Positions 1-13,200 of a DNA stretch of 64,000 nucleotides are shown one piece after another. Below the pieces are notes generated by a model, which saw only the letters and a list, made by a program, of their open reading frames with translations, did not search any database and was not told the DNA's origin. Location: positions 7,855,873-7,919,872 of the forward strand of contig OX359250.1 in assembly GCA_947179485.1 (NCBI GenBank), in the 5' to 3' direction. The stretch is from Allacma fusca. Its lineage: Eukaryota; Arthropoda; Collembola; Symphypleona; Sminthuridae. Within the stretch, counting starts at the first letter, position 1. The number at the start of each line of letters is the position of its first letter. The position numbers and the translations under genes are program-made.

Positions 1-3000
1 CAACATCATTCATCCATTCCTCAATTCGTCCATTGCATACGACCGTATTCCTGAAGTCCATGACTTCTTTCTCTCCAGAAACCATTGCTAAGACCCTAGT
101 GGTGTTCTTCTTGTCTTCTACCAATTTCAAGCTTGCCACATTGTCGAACATCTGGAATAGAAATTAAATATTGGGATTGAATTGCTTTAGAGATTTCCCC
201 GAATTTCATTAAACAGATTAATTCACTTTTATCATGTGCTCCTGCACACAAGAGGGAACCCCGGTCCCTAAAATAGAGAGAAGCTCGTCGTCCGAAATGA
301 AGAAAAATCTTGGGAAGGAATTTCGCTTCGTTTCTAAATAGTCATTCAGAGACTTTTGGCAGCGGTCTAAACCGTTCCCTAACGTCTTGAGGTCATTCAA
401 TCGATTCGGGAATTGACAGAAAACCTTTACTAAGGGGTTTCTCACGGCATCTTCCATTGTCTAGTAATACAATGAATGAACAATAATGTCACGAGCCTTG
501 AAAGCGATCGCCTTGTCTGAAATGTATGCATGAGGATGCTCTGTAATCACCTGTCTAAAAGCCTTGTCGATAGCATCAAAACGTTTCGCTTCTTCTGGTA
601 ATTGCTGTCGAATATCTCCAGCAGTAAATATACCCTCAAGGTACATCCACTTCCTTTGAACCATAAACCAAGCCTCCATAACTTCGCTAATAGTGGACAT
701 GACTTTCTCCAAGGCATCCACAACTGCAACCAGACAGATATGATTAAAGTTATTTTATTTCCCTAATAACTTGATCGTGACATTCAACCCACAATGTTCT
801 CCTACTGACTCCTAGTGGCATATTTACAGTATGTAATTACCTGTGAAAAATGGTCCCACAAACCGAGAGCCACTGATTCCTTGGATTGTGACCATATTGT
901 CGTCCAAAATTTGCATCATATCTTCCATTGGGCCAACAACATAGCCACGGTCCTCATTATTTTTCAAGTATTTGATTATATTTAGTTTGTAGTTGTCCCA
1001 GGTCTAGAATTGAAAAGAGCAGAAAAACTGAGCAAATTGTTCTCTTACTATTTAAATGCAACTTGCAAGATCATACAATTTGACTTAAGAGTCACGAGGA
1101 GTATTTTAAAGAGTGAGGTAATTATTTACATCTGTCAACTCTTTGACACATTTTTCAATGTAGAGCTCCTTCACAGCACAGGCAATGATTTCTGCAATGA
1201 CATCATCAAATCTGTGCAACTCCATGGCGAAGAGTTTGCCCAATGTGAATCGGTCCGGCGCCATGTCAAAGATCACACCTAAATGCAAGTAATCATTTCA
1301 TTTAAGTGTAATTTATACACTTTACCGATAAAAGTGGCTGAAAAATATATTCAAAAGTAATTGAGACCTGTTTTGTTCATTAATTGCTGCCAATGCCGTG
1401 GTCGGAGAGCTTCATGTTTCAGATCAACAAAGAGGGGAACGGATCGTTTAAACTCTTTCATTTTTTCCTCCACATTTTTCCCAACTTCCGAAGCTCGAAT
1501 TTCTTTCGGAAGAGCCTTGAATCTTCTGAGATACTCTTCGATTCCATCCACTAAAGCGTTCGGATTTAAATTTGCCCATAAAGTTTGAGACCAATTAGTT
1601 CTGGCTTCCTGAAAATAACAACGCATAATAGTGTTTGATTAGTAGTTACCTTACCTTGCCAATTCCTACCTCTGACAAACATAGATACCTTTACCGCAAT
1701 AATTATATATACAAAAATTATTCTTCCTGACGTACCTTCTGTTCAATGTAGAGTTTAAACAGGATATCCATAACCTCTAAATCTTTCGCTACTTCAGCTA
1801 ATTCTGGATAAAGGGTAAATTCAAGACCGAATAGTTTTTCGCTGTTAGCCATGTCTAGCTTTTTTTTCTCCATTTCTTTCAGCTCGTCATGGAATTGCTA
1901 CGGAGCATTCAAAATATTTTTGAAAGGCTTCCTCATTTTGAGACTTTTTAATTATAGATTAAGATAAGACAATCTCATTTCTTTCAATGAGTCTTATACC
2001 TCCAGCAACTCCAACCCTTTCTCAAGGTCCGGCCCGACGGATCCAGGGCCTGACGTATAGTAACGCTTCACAAAAGCAAGTACTTCATGTCTGAACTTAT
2101 TCCTTTCTAGAACAGTTATTTTTGTAAACCGTCCTTTAATGGGTTCCATTCGCTTTTGGACAATTTTAACTTCATGGAGCCACAAGTTTTGCCACCGCTT
2201 CCAAGTTTCCTCCAGGAGTTGAACTTCTTCATCTGAATATTCGATGTCGTACATTTTCAGTATAGAATAGCGAGTGAGGAGGTCACGGTAGCGGGCTTCC
2301 ATGTCAATCGTTGAGTCTGCTATAGATTGAATTGTGAGGAAAACAAATTTCAGCTCGTCCACTGTCCGGGGAATGATATGTAAATCTCGTTCATAGTCCT
2401 ACATAATTCCAAGTTCCAGGCAATAAATGTTTAATAAATTTTGAGGTCGGTTTCAGAACCACCCATTTAATATTGTGAAATATCATACTGAAACAATTTT
2501 GTCCAAGTCAGAATTCAATTCCTTGGTGCTTGCTAACAGGTAAAATCCGAGCTTCACCACCCATTCCCTGGCATGGCGACAAATTTCACTAAGCAGAGGG
2601 CGCATATTCAGTCTACAAGTCAACAGAAGTTTGAGCATTTTAGAACTAACCTGTTGTCCTTTTAAAAATTAGGGTACATGAAACCTATAATAAAAAATTT
2701 CTTTGGATGGATATCTTACCTCACACAACCTTCCTGGCGGTACGATGGGAAATCCATCAAACCCGTGGCAATGGAGGTATAGAAACTCATTTTGTCATCA
2801 TAAATACTGGCAGGTGGATTCTTAACAGCAAAAGCTTCCACAGATTTTTCTTTGCTAAAGCGCCATAAGTTCTTGAACTGCCGGTATCTATGAAACATTT
2901 AAGAATAATAATTTTAAAAGAAAACTAGCACATCGGATCATTTCCAGTTTATTTAAATTACTTTTTCAAGTGAATCCAGATATTTCGAAGGATAGCCTGG

Positions 3001-6000
3001 AAATTTTGCTGAATTTTCAATAGTAATTCCACAACTCGAGGAAGTCGACCGATATCAAGAAAGTAGGAATATTGGAACGGTGGATTATCACCGCCTTGAT
3101 GCACTGCATGGGTCTCCCGACTCTGACCACGCTTCCAACGACGAAACGTCTTGGAGCTGCAAACCCATATTTATTACACTAACGAATAATAGTATTGAAC
3201 TAAAAAATAGCTAGACATTTTTAATGTCAATGTATTAAATCCTTTATTGTAATCTGTAAACAATGTGTAACGCACCCTTCTGCACAATCTCTAACCGCTT
3301 TAATGACCATAATGTATATTTCGTGTGGCGTTGGCATCAGTCGTATTTCCGGTGGGTGCAGCACAGCTTGGATCTCAAATAGGGGGTCCACAAGACAAAG
3401 TCTCTTTTCAAATGAGTACATGGCTTTGATGACCATTCTGTAAATTAACCGTACCTATTATTTAAATTCAATTTAAACTGATAGCAACGCACTAGTGCTA
3501 TTTCAAAATGAGTTACTTGGCCATGAAGTAGAAGATACATTGTTCCCATTTTTGATAATAATGCCGGAACTGCTTGTGATTTCCAGTTGAAGTACCATAA
3601 ATCAGCGTTTCTAATTTATCGAACAGAGGAGGAAGTCCGCGATACTGCAGTAACAATTTTTGCCAGACTTCCTGGCGGTATTTTTCCCAGTATTGAAAAT
3701 AGTCCTGTAAGGCACGCAGTACTTTATTATTTTTTTGTTTTATTCTGAGTCGAGTTGGAATTAGACAGTCATATAGAAATGCAGATAATTATGCTCAGAA
3801 CATTACCCAGCAATCAAGAATAGGCAGAGAGTATCCAGTTCTTTTGTAAGGAGGTTCCTTAAAAAGACGGGCTGTCTTAAAAGAATAAACCCGAACACGG
3901 ACGTCCTTCGCAACTTTATTGATTTGAGCTACGTCTCCTTCAAACTGCGAAATAACAACTTTGATACTGGTTGCATAGTCGGGTATTCTCAGCGCAGTCC
4001 AATTCAACCGCAGAAGACCTTCGTCAAAATTTCTTTCCACATCCTTTATAGGTTTCTCCATTAGTTCCGTCTAGGGAAATTGAAATATATTTCAGAAAAT
4101 AATGGAATGAAATTTATGTTACCCCAAAGAAGTTGGTATTATTTATTGTATGTACAAAAAAGTGAAAAATAGGCAAGTGTACCTCTAGAGGGCGTAATTG
4201 TCTCCGAACGCTGTAATAATGGTCAAGAATTGTTTGGAGGACTTCCGAATTTTTCAGGTACAATCCCCTTTGCAAAGCCACGTTTCGTACTGACTCCGAA
4301 ATTCTGTAGCCCTATGTTAAAAATCATTTATGATATTATCAGAATATTTGTGCATAATTGTAAAAAAAATAATATTGAAGCAAGGTCATAGATCAAGAGT
4401 AGTCTTACCATTTGCTCCAAATGTAAAGCCTCTTGAACCATTTCCATGATTTCCTTGGGCAGATTCACTTCGAACACTTTTTTGCTTTTGCTAATTTCCA
4501 AATTTAATCCAACTGCATCAAATTAAAAATGATGGAATTTTAGTATTAATAGTATACGGCATTACTAACCATAATTTTGTATTATCAAGCATTCAATAAT
4601 TTAGTATATCACTACAGTACATACGTTCTTTCTTGGCATTGACTTTTTGGAAAATATTTTTTCTGAGACTGTTCGACATGATCTTGGAAGAGACTTCCAC
4701 CCAGCTTTGGTACCAATTATCTTCGTATGCTTTCATATCTTTCGCTAGAGTGAGATATTCTTGACAGGCCTATACAAGAATTTGCAAAAGAGGTGAAAAT
4801 GTAAACAATTACTTGAAAATTTTAGAACTTTAAAGATGCATACACACCAAAAATACGGTTCAAAATAATGAAGAAAAAATAAATCAAAATAAAGCTAAAG
4901 CTGTACCTGCTGTCCCACATCTGTACTGATAATGTCCTGTTGTGCCCGAAAACGTACTATGGTAGCTTTGAGAAAATAAAATAAACTCCGGACCCACCAA
5001 ATACGTCCAGCTACGGGTGGGTTGTACTTCTGGACTGGAGGATTATCCTTATTAGCCTAAAACCAAGATTTTCTGATAAAGACTTTTAATCGAGTAAAGT
5101 CTCTTTACAATGATGGATATGAAAATCCAACCTCATAAAACTCTTTAACGTGATGAACTTCAGAAATGTAAATTTGCAAAGTGTCATCAAATTTCTTCAT
5201 CAGTTTTGCATGAATGCTTTCACGAGTCTCAATAAATTTGAACTTCATCAACATTTCAAATGCAGCGTCCGCAGATCTTGATTAGGATCAAAAAGTATAA
5301 AATTAAACTAGATTTTTGTAAATGATAATCCTCAAAATAAAAACTTCAGTTAAGGTAAAAAAAAGAATACTTGATAGTGACGAAAGCTTCATCAATAAAA
5401 CTCTTAGCTTCTGCCTCAAGAACTTGAACACCTTGACGAAGTTGCTCCAGTAAGTCGTTCCATAGTTTATTATTAGAGGCTAAGAAAGGGTCAAATTGCA
5501 CTTCCATGAAAGGTTTGACCAGATGAAATGCTTTCCTTAGAGCGTCTTCAATTTTCTTCGGGTCTCCCACCACTGCTTTGATCTCCGGCCCAAAAAAGTT
5601 TTGAAATTCAAGAAGGACCAACGCTATCTCCGCCAGATGTTGGGCAATGATGGCGCTGTAATCTGTTCTCGGGAATAATTTACTCCTATCAAATTCCCAA
5701 CGCGCTCCTTTCCCTGACTGTTCTATTTCTTCTCTGGTGGCTAAATAGCACTCCTTCCATGTAATAAGGAGAGATCGGCCGGACTCAGCCAAGTCAATAG
5801 CAGTTTCTGGGTCCCTATTTATGAAAATGATGCCCACTATAGTTCTTCGGACTATAATTTATTCTTAGTATTATTATTATTCTGACATGTCCCTTACTTT
5901 CGGAAGAGATTTTTTGGATGCAGAACGGCAGTGACACGGTCGTACAATAATTTTGCTATCATTTCCAACATCCGACACATCCTTTCATCTTTGTTATAAT

Positions 6001-8606
6001 GTCTCGATAACATCCAAACCAATTCCAGACCCTCCATGATGTGAGGAATAGCGTCCGTCATTTCATAGAAGTCTTGCGAGTATGTCAACGTCTGTAGAGA
6101 TTCCATTTTTTAAATTTACGATCTCATTAGGAAAAACGCTTTAAAGAATACCTTTAAATGACGCTCGATCGTTGACAGAAACCGGCTGATATCCCGAGCT
6201 TCGGCCATGTACCGACTTACTTCCTGCTGCAAAAACTCAAAAGATGGTAGAGTATCGGAATGAGCAGCCGCGAGCGCTTTCATAACTTTTCGAACTTCCT
6301 TTGACTGCAACTGATCATGGATGGAGCACAACATGGAGTACCTGTCCCTCCAGAATTCCAACTCCGCGAGTGGTGCGAACGATGAGGGTTGCTTAATAGA
6401 AATTCAATTTGTTTTGTTAGTGCAAATAATCTTACTAAATGATATATAATCCATACAAGCAAATTTTATACTCTATGAAAATACCATAAAATATTACTTA
6501 ACCCCTTACTTGAGGAAGATCATGCTCCACAATGGACGCAATCTGGTTCTGCCACATGGAGCTGATTTCCTCCAGCTTGGCAATTAAGTCCTTGTTATTA
6601 ATTATGCTCTCGATGTCATTTTCGTCAAAGTCTGGCAATTCTGGGACTGTAAGCTTGACCTCACCCTCAATTTGGTGAATGGCTCTATTCAATGGAGATT
6701 TTGAAAATATTTTGAAAATTTTAAATCAAACTGATTGATAATTGGCTTGATTGTTAGAAAATCTTTAATTCTTTAAGCTAGTATATACATATAATTGCGT
6801 CAAAAGAATCTTTTAAAAAGATACTCCTTTAGAAATCATCAGCCTTGTGAATTTGACTGAAACTGCTGTAGTTCAGAAAGGGAAAAATACATACCTTCCC
6901 AAAACACCTAAGAATTTCTGAAGCTCCATCACTAACTCATCTTTGAGTTGTTGTTTTTGGAGGTCACTCAGTGGCTGTGAGTCTACACGGGTTGCTGACA
7001 TTCTTCGAGTGGGTGCATTCAGATCTCCATTGATAATCAAAGGAGCAAAAATCTAAAGATATCTTGTAACTTCATCACTGTGATATATATAATTAAATAA
7101 AAAGGGAAATATTTCAATTTTTTTGGATTGACCACACTTGATGTTACCTTGACTAGCACTGCTTGTATTGACCTTAAATTGAAGCCGTGCATATTTCCAA
7201 ACATAAGATGCTTCGGCATCTCGGAGTTTGCTTCATCCATAGTCCTCATTGGTGGAACCGGTATACGGGAACAACGAATGAAGTAGACTGTAGGTGCATT
7301 GACCTTGGCAAAGAATACTGGAAGGAAGGGTGCAGCAAATTCGAAAAAGGGTTTTTTCGTATCTTCCTGGAAGATTTGTCACAGATTAGAGATCTAATGT
7401 ATACTAACAATTAAAATCAAAGCAAACAAAGTGAAGAGAAAAGAACTTCTTTGAATTAATTTTAAATTAAATGATTTCATAAGGACGGCTCATACTGGAA
7501 GGGAATCAATGTCCAAATCCGTATCATCATCCCAAGGAAATGAACTTGTAGCTTCAGTGGTTTCCTCCGTCGATTCCCCTTTCTTCCCTTTGGATCTTGA
7601 CCTCCGACCCTTCTTACCCTTCTTCTTTTTACCTTTCTTCTTTTTACCCTTCTTCTTTTTCTTCTCTAGAAGAATAAAATGGAAGCGTATGTAATTATAA
7701 TTTACAGTCGTGAACAAATCTGTCAACTTGACCAATAACGTGAGCATTTACTTTTCTTAGATTTTTTCTTTTTCTTCCCTTTCTTCTTTCCCTTCTTCTT
7801 TCCCTTCTTGTCTTTCTTCCCCTTCTTTTTCTTCTTACTAGAAGACTCTGTCGTGGGTGTTTCTTCAAAAATATCCGAGCTGTGCATTTCCTCTTCTTCT
7901 TCCTCAACCTCCTCATCATGATCGGAAACGTGCTCCTCTTCTAGAAACATTTTGTAAAAAAAGCAAGCACGATGCTTGGCTGACTCCTCCACTGATAATT
8001 TCATCAGATCCGTATTGAGGAAGCTACGAATTCCTTGTTTGATATTTTCATTTAGCATCATGTCATCGAAAACATCCTGATCTTCACAGTCTAGGTACAG
8101 AGACACTTGTCTCCTCAACCAAGGTATTCTAATGGGAAGAACCACAAATAAATATAAAGTTTCAAATCATGCGAAGGCTTTACATTCTAAATCAGACAAC
8201 AGTAAAATTCTACATAGACAATTAAATTTTTATAAATTTTTACTGTTGACCCTCACCGGAAATCATCTCCAGTATAGCCCTCTACTGAAAGAGTTTTCTT
8301 CCTTTGATCAACTTCTCCCACTCGAGTTTCCCTACTTACCCTTTGCTCAGGTTCTTTCTGATCCTCTCCTCCGAGGAACTCATCCAAATCAATATTTTCA
8401 AAATCAATGTTAAATTCTGAAGTTTGAGATGGTTTACGTGCTTCACTCGCCCTACGAGCTTTAGAAGCATCTTCTGGCTTTTTATCTTCTATCTTGACCT
8501 TTGCTTCGGACTTAGCTTTAGGCGCCTCCGCTTCCGGTGGCGGAGCCGGCGGCTCAGCAGGGTTCTCCGTAACTTCACTTTCTTTTGAAGTGGCATCTTC
8601 TTCCAT
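1..8606 (-). CDS. DNAH10: Axonemal dynein heavy chain, DNAH10-type (I1/f beta inner arm), 5' part, truncated by the window edge
   Basis: Force-generating heavy chain of an axonemal inner dynein arm. 28 exons join in phase (5'->3'): 8606-8257, 8128-7752, 7665-7496, 7366-7148, 7052-6895, 6684-6510, 6391-6152, 6091-5898, 5814-5371, 5276-5132, 5056-4907, 4769-4625, 4512-4409, 4311-4183, 4070-3807, 3704-3517, 3437-3276, 3156-2962, 2887-2720, 2612-2489, 2398-2000, 1897-1736, 1608-1368, 1278-1130, 1003-841, 723-551, 460-227, 151-1. This gives about 1,924 residues, all N-terminal tail and linker; the AAA+ motor lies off the left edge. Family-typical stretches are visible: FWRDRY and RFLSTIERH (exon 7), SRHYNKDERM (exon 8), LFVDLKHEALRPRHW (exon 23), FAMELHRF (exon 24), VQRKWMYLEGIF (exon 26), QKSLNDYLETKR and FPRFFFISDDELL (exon 27). 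These, and LPEEAKRFD, resemble DNAH10 more than DNAH2 as I know the families; the paralogue call is an inference. The start is the ATG at 8606. Exons 2-3 encode an unusual acidic then lysine/glycine-rich tract (residues about 186-275). Divergent from DRC7. Confidence 0.93.
7560..7860 (-). other. Lysine/glycine-rich tract in the dynein N-terminus, split by intron 2
   Basis: The end of exon 2 (down to 7752) and the start of exon 3 (from 7665) both encode runs of Lys with regular Gly (KKGKK-type units), preceded by a Glu/Asp run around residues 186-197. The repeat continues across an 86-bp intron with good donor (gtaaat) and acceptor (ttctag) signals and correct phase. Such a tract is not part of any dynein domain I know. 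It lies between the short N-terminal segment and the tail helices, so a disordered axoneme- or nucleic-acid-binding extension is possible, but that is inference. Confidence 0.7.
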
Positions 8607-10220
8607 ACTTACTCAACTGATTATTTTTAAAAAGTAAAAATTATCACTTTTGGCATTTCAAGGGACTCCCAAAATCTTACAAAGTCAGATTCAGGGACTA
8701 CAGTCAATGTCACTTATTCACGATATTCATTTTTGTCGCAGGACAGATTTTAATATTGGAGATAGTTGTGTTTACAAAGCTGATGTATTTTACTGTTTCG
8801 CAACTTTTCTACTATACAAGCAACTCCAGTTGTTGTAGTAGTTGTGTGCATGCAAGCTTGTCTTGGATCCTTTCTGTGGTCAATGTTAAATTTATCATTG
8901 TTCTCAAGTACTAGTGCATGATATTTATTATGTTATCTTACAACGTAAACCTGAACACAAATTTAAAGTCTTTCTAAATTCGCGAACCGGAAAAAAAACA
9001 GTAAACATGAAACCTTTTGATTACCAAAATAAATTTGAACTAAGGGAATGAATTTATTGACTAAACAAAGCAACAGATACACTGCTATGATCGTTGTCTG
9101 GGGAAAAGGCTGCAGCAATGAATGAAGGATCCCCCCGAGACCTGCAAATACGGAATCACTTTGTTTTTGGTGAGCTTGTTTTGTTTTTTGCATTGACAAT
9201 GCAAAAATACAAAAAAAAAAGTGATCAATCTATAGGACACATAATTTTGTAGCCTTTGCATTTTATCTGGGAATAAAAAATCAGATTTATAGTGTTTCCC
9301 AAAATAAGTCCTGACTTTGCTTCACTCAAGCAACTGCTGCTACCAACTTGCTGAGCTACCATACATGAGCTTTTGAGGTACCAAAAAATGAGCGTAAATA
9401 ATAAAAAAAGGTAACAAATAAAAAAGGCAGTTAAATAAACAATCGCATTTGGAACAACAGAAAACAGCTATAGCTTCAACTATAGCGCAAAAGTGTGAGC
9501 ATAAAACAAAGCGTCACCCAAATGCAACAATCAATGCACTGAGCAATCTGAGGTCAAATTTTACTTCAACGTTGCAGTTACAAGAAACAAGGAGTGAAAA
9601 GTGAAAGACCTCCGACGTAGACCATCAGTTCTAGGGAAAGTACAGGTTTGATGAAAAACTCCAACTAGAGTGTCTATTTCCAGGATTCCAGGTCTCCGGG
9701 AAATCCTTGCTTCAGTAATATAACATTTTGCCCCGACAACGATCATGGCATTGTATGAAAATCAATTGCTTTGTTTTGTCAATGAATTCATTCCCCTGCT
9801 CAAATTAAATTTTGTATTCAGTATGTTTTATGCTCACTGTTTCTTGTCGGTTTGGGAATTTTCATGCAGATTTGTGAAAGATAATAATAGCAATCAAGCA
9901 TATTTTCAGAGAGAAAAACCGAACCGAACCGATAATCCTGAACACGCGCTGGATTTTAGAAACACATGGTAGTTCCTTATGTAATAGTCCAAACAGCAAC
10001 TATAACATCTTGGTTGAACATAATGTAGCCACAACATTTTTCCACACAATTTTTGTGAGTAAGGAATGGTACCAAAGCTGACCTTCGCGTAAAGAGTTAA
10101 GCTCTTGGTCATGTACCTTCGATCAGTGTCAGATATCAAATTCTAAGAAAGTGTCGCTGAGTTTTTATCTCGAATAACTTCTGTGAGACGTGACCCCGTA
10201 TCAGTGTCGTTTGTGCAAAG
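8607..10220. promoter_or_regulatory. Divergent intergenic region between the dynein and DRC7 genes
   Basis: 1,614 bp separate the two outward-facing start codons. Both genes encode axonemal proteins, so this region must hold both promoters and is a natural place for shared control, for example by RFX or FOXJ1-type factors. I did not find a convincing X-box or TATA box by eye. The sequence tcagtg at 10201, 20 bp before the DRC7 ATG, resembles an arthropod initiator but is weak evidence. Most of the middle is occupied by a large imperfect inverted repeat, listed separately. No coding exon is supported here. Confidence 0.5.
8957..9885. repeat. Long imperfect inverted repeat (arms about 8957-9097 and 9735-9885)
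   Basis: Read on the plus strand, 9025-9096 (ending atgatcgttg) matches the reverse complement of about 9736-9813 (starting caacgatcat) with scattered mismatches. The match continues outward through a cag-rich/ccgg segment to about 8957 and 9885, giving arms near 140 bp around a 635-bp centre. The best-conserved stretch is gggaatgaattTattgac and its partner. Translated, both arms give similar short peptides (VNKFIPL and VNEFIPL), which is simply the repeat showing through. A foldback or MITE-like element, or two copies of a dispersed repeat in opposite orientation, would explain it. I see no clear target duplication, so the outer ends are approximate. Confidence 0.65.
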
Positions 10221-13200
10221 ATGAGCGTAGCTAGTGTACCAGAAGAGCAAGACGACTTTGAGTCAGCCAGGAGTGAAGCTCCAACGGATTCAATAGCTCA
10301 GTCCATAGCTCCTACTGATGAGGTCGCCGACGAGTACACAGATACGCTGGCAAATTTAGAGGAGGATGTGGAAGGTTTAATGGAAGATGAGGATGAGGAG
10401 GAAGAAGGTGAGAATGAGTACGAGGATGATGCTGAGGATGAGGAGGAAGGAAATGAAGAGGAGGAGGAGGAGGAAGAAGAAGAGGATGATTTAGATGAGA
10501 CTGACTTCAAGGATGACTACTTCCTGGAATATCGGGAGCAATTTGGACCGGACGAGAACTACAAGACTTTAGATAGTACCAATGTCCAAGATCTTGTGAA
10601 TATGCTGGCCAAGGTGAAGCTGGTTTGGCCAGAGGACTTGCCTTATTACAATGAAAAAGACTTCAAGGCTGACCCTGCGTAAGTCCCATTTCATCTTCCC
10701 GACATTCCCAAGAGATTTCTAAACGCTGGATATTTTCATACCCCAATTACCCATATTCATTTTTAGAATATCAAATTTATATATCAATTTCATATATGAA
10801 TATCAATTTTTAACAAATTATTTTTAGACGTCTCGGCTGCCCTGACACGTTTTATCAATGTACGGCAAAGGAAAAAGCAGTATTGTGGCATGCTGAAAAC
10901 TTTCGGCGACAGTTTTCTAACGTGTTCCCGGACAGACGCCCTCTCCTAACAGCCCCAAAGAATGAATGTGGATGTCAAAAATTGTTCCCCACATTTATCA
11001 ATCCCACTGCGCTAGGTTACCCTGAATTTTACACACCGGAAAGTACAGGAAAGTATATGAAGGACTTTTTGTCCCCTGAACTCTTCCGACCTCCCACCAG
11101 AGTGGTAATTAAAATTATTCTAATTTTCAACAGAATTAATGCCCAAATACTGAAAACTTTTAAAGTTGTACAAAGGTGCAGTATTATTTGATGATTTAGC
11201 CACGAATGATCCGGTCACATGTGACAGTCCTCAAGAAGAGAAAAGCCAATAGCTTCGAATTTTCTGTTGTACTTTGTTCATTACTAAATGGAGCCGGTTA
11301 TGACTGTTATGTTGTTGATGGGTACGCCACAAAAGAGATCACTACAATGTGTGAACAAGAAGATTTCATAGATTTAGAGGAGGACGCCCCTCGGAAGTTT
11401 TCTGTAAGTATATCCTCAAGTATTAAATACTTCTTCGAAAATAGTATATTCAAATTATTAAAACAAGAGCTTTTATTTTGTAGGAGCAGGATTTTGAGTA
11501 TGACGGGGAAGAAAAACCGGATGAGGAGGAAGATAACCAAGGAAAGCAAGATGAGTTAAACTACGGTGACGATGACTACGACTTGTTTGGCAAACGAGAA
11601 ACAGAAGTTCGACCCGTGTCACCCTCCAAATATCGAGTGAAAGCCCCGAAAGAATATTTCAGCCAGTATGAAAAAACCATGCAGAAGCGAGCGGATGATA
11701 AAGCAGAAGAGCTGAGATTGGAAGCGGAGAGAGAAGCCTACGAAGAAGCCTTGGTCAGCCAGGGGTCAATCATTAGTACACCTATTACACTATTTTAAAA
11801 TATCATCTGTAGACTTCTAACTCAATCTAACTTAACTGTCGAATCTTCAAGTACTAGTATTTTATGGAGGTCACTATTTATATTATCCTTTCCCATGTCG
11901 AATTCTGAAGAGTTAATATAATTTTACAGAGGAATCAGCGACCGCCAACCCCCGACCCATTGTTTGGCTTCCGAACCCATGCATGGGTCATGATCCTCAA
12001 AGGAAAGCGAGGAGTGGAGGAGCACTTTTTTTTGGAGCCTTTCTCTGGTCTCAGGAAAGATATCACAGACCCTAACTTCCTGGGAATTGAGGCCGTTTTT
12101 AATGAAAAAAATTACTGGGCAAACATTCAGGATTGTTCCGCAGGAATTGGTGTAAATTCTTAGCCTTTCTGAATTCAAAATCAAAATTTTTACAAAAATT
12201 ATCTTATGTTTCTACAACATTTGATATGTGTTGTATTAATCAGGATATCAGCTACAACCTAGAGGATGCTTCCAAATGGGCTGCATTGCTGCTGGAAGCA
12301 CCTTGTCGACGGAAGTGCAAGAAAGCGGAAGAGGAGGAGGACGATGAGGAAGAAGGGACTGCCACCTCCTTGTTTGGGAATGATGAAGAGGAGGAAGATA
12401 CACCTCCTTGCGAGAAGTATTTAGACATGCCAACCTCATGGACTCCGGAGATTGACATCCCCAATGATGGTATTTTATATAGATTGAAAATAGATCTTAA
12501 AATGTTCGTAGCAAGAAAGTTCCATACCTATTTCTAGTCTCCTACTCCTTGGATTGGTTTACATTTCCCAGATTATGAGAGGAAGTACCCGGACGGTGCC
12601 AAAGTAAAAGATTTCAATGACGCCTTCGTGGAAATTGCTGCTCCGTGGGTCAATGAGGATGGCCTCACGAAGAAGATAATTAAATTTGATGGCACTACAC
12701 GGAATCCGAAGAAGCTTACTTTTATAGAAGAACAATTTGAGCATCGGCTGGACCGGCTCCAGAGTCGCAAGTGGCTAAAGAATGGTAGGATGCTCCATGA
12801 ATTTTTCAACAAGGGAAGGAAGGATTCTCTGAAAGGTAGATAAAATTAATTTGAATCATTTTTAATAATTTGTAAATCATTGCAAAAATACTTGGCAAAA
12901 ACCTGAGCTCTTTCAAGTGATCCGGTAGTATCCAAATAGCCACTGGAGGTAATACAGTAATAGTTGATAAATGGATGCTCGTATGTATCAGATGTTCTTA
13001 AAATGTATTTTGTTGGGGGTTGTTTCCAGAGCATGTTCATCAGTCAGGAAAGAATAAAGCACATCATCCCAGACATTTGTACTACTACTCGGACATCCAT
13101 CCCCAAAATGTTTTCCACCGCCAAGTCATTCCAAACGGGCTCATCGAAGAGTTTGAGGGTAGAGATGATCTCCTCTACTACAGAGCTATTTACTACGGGG

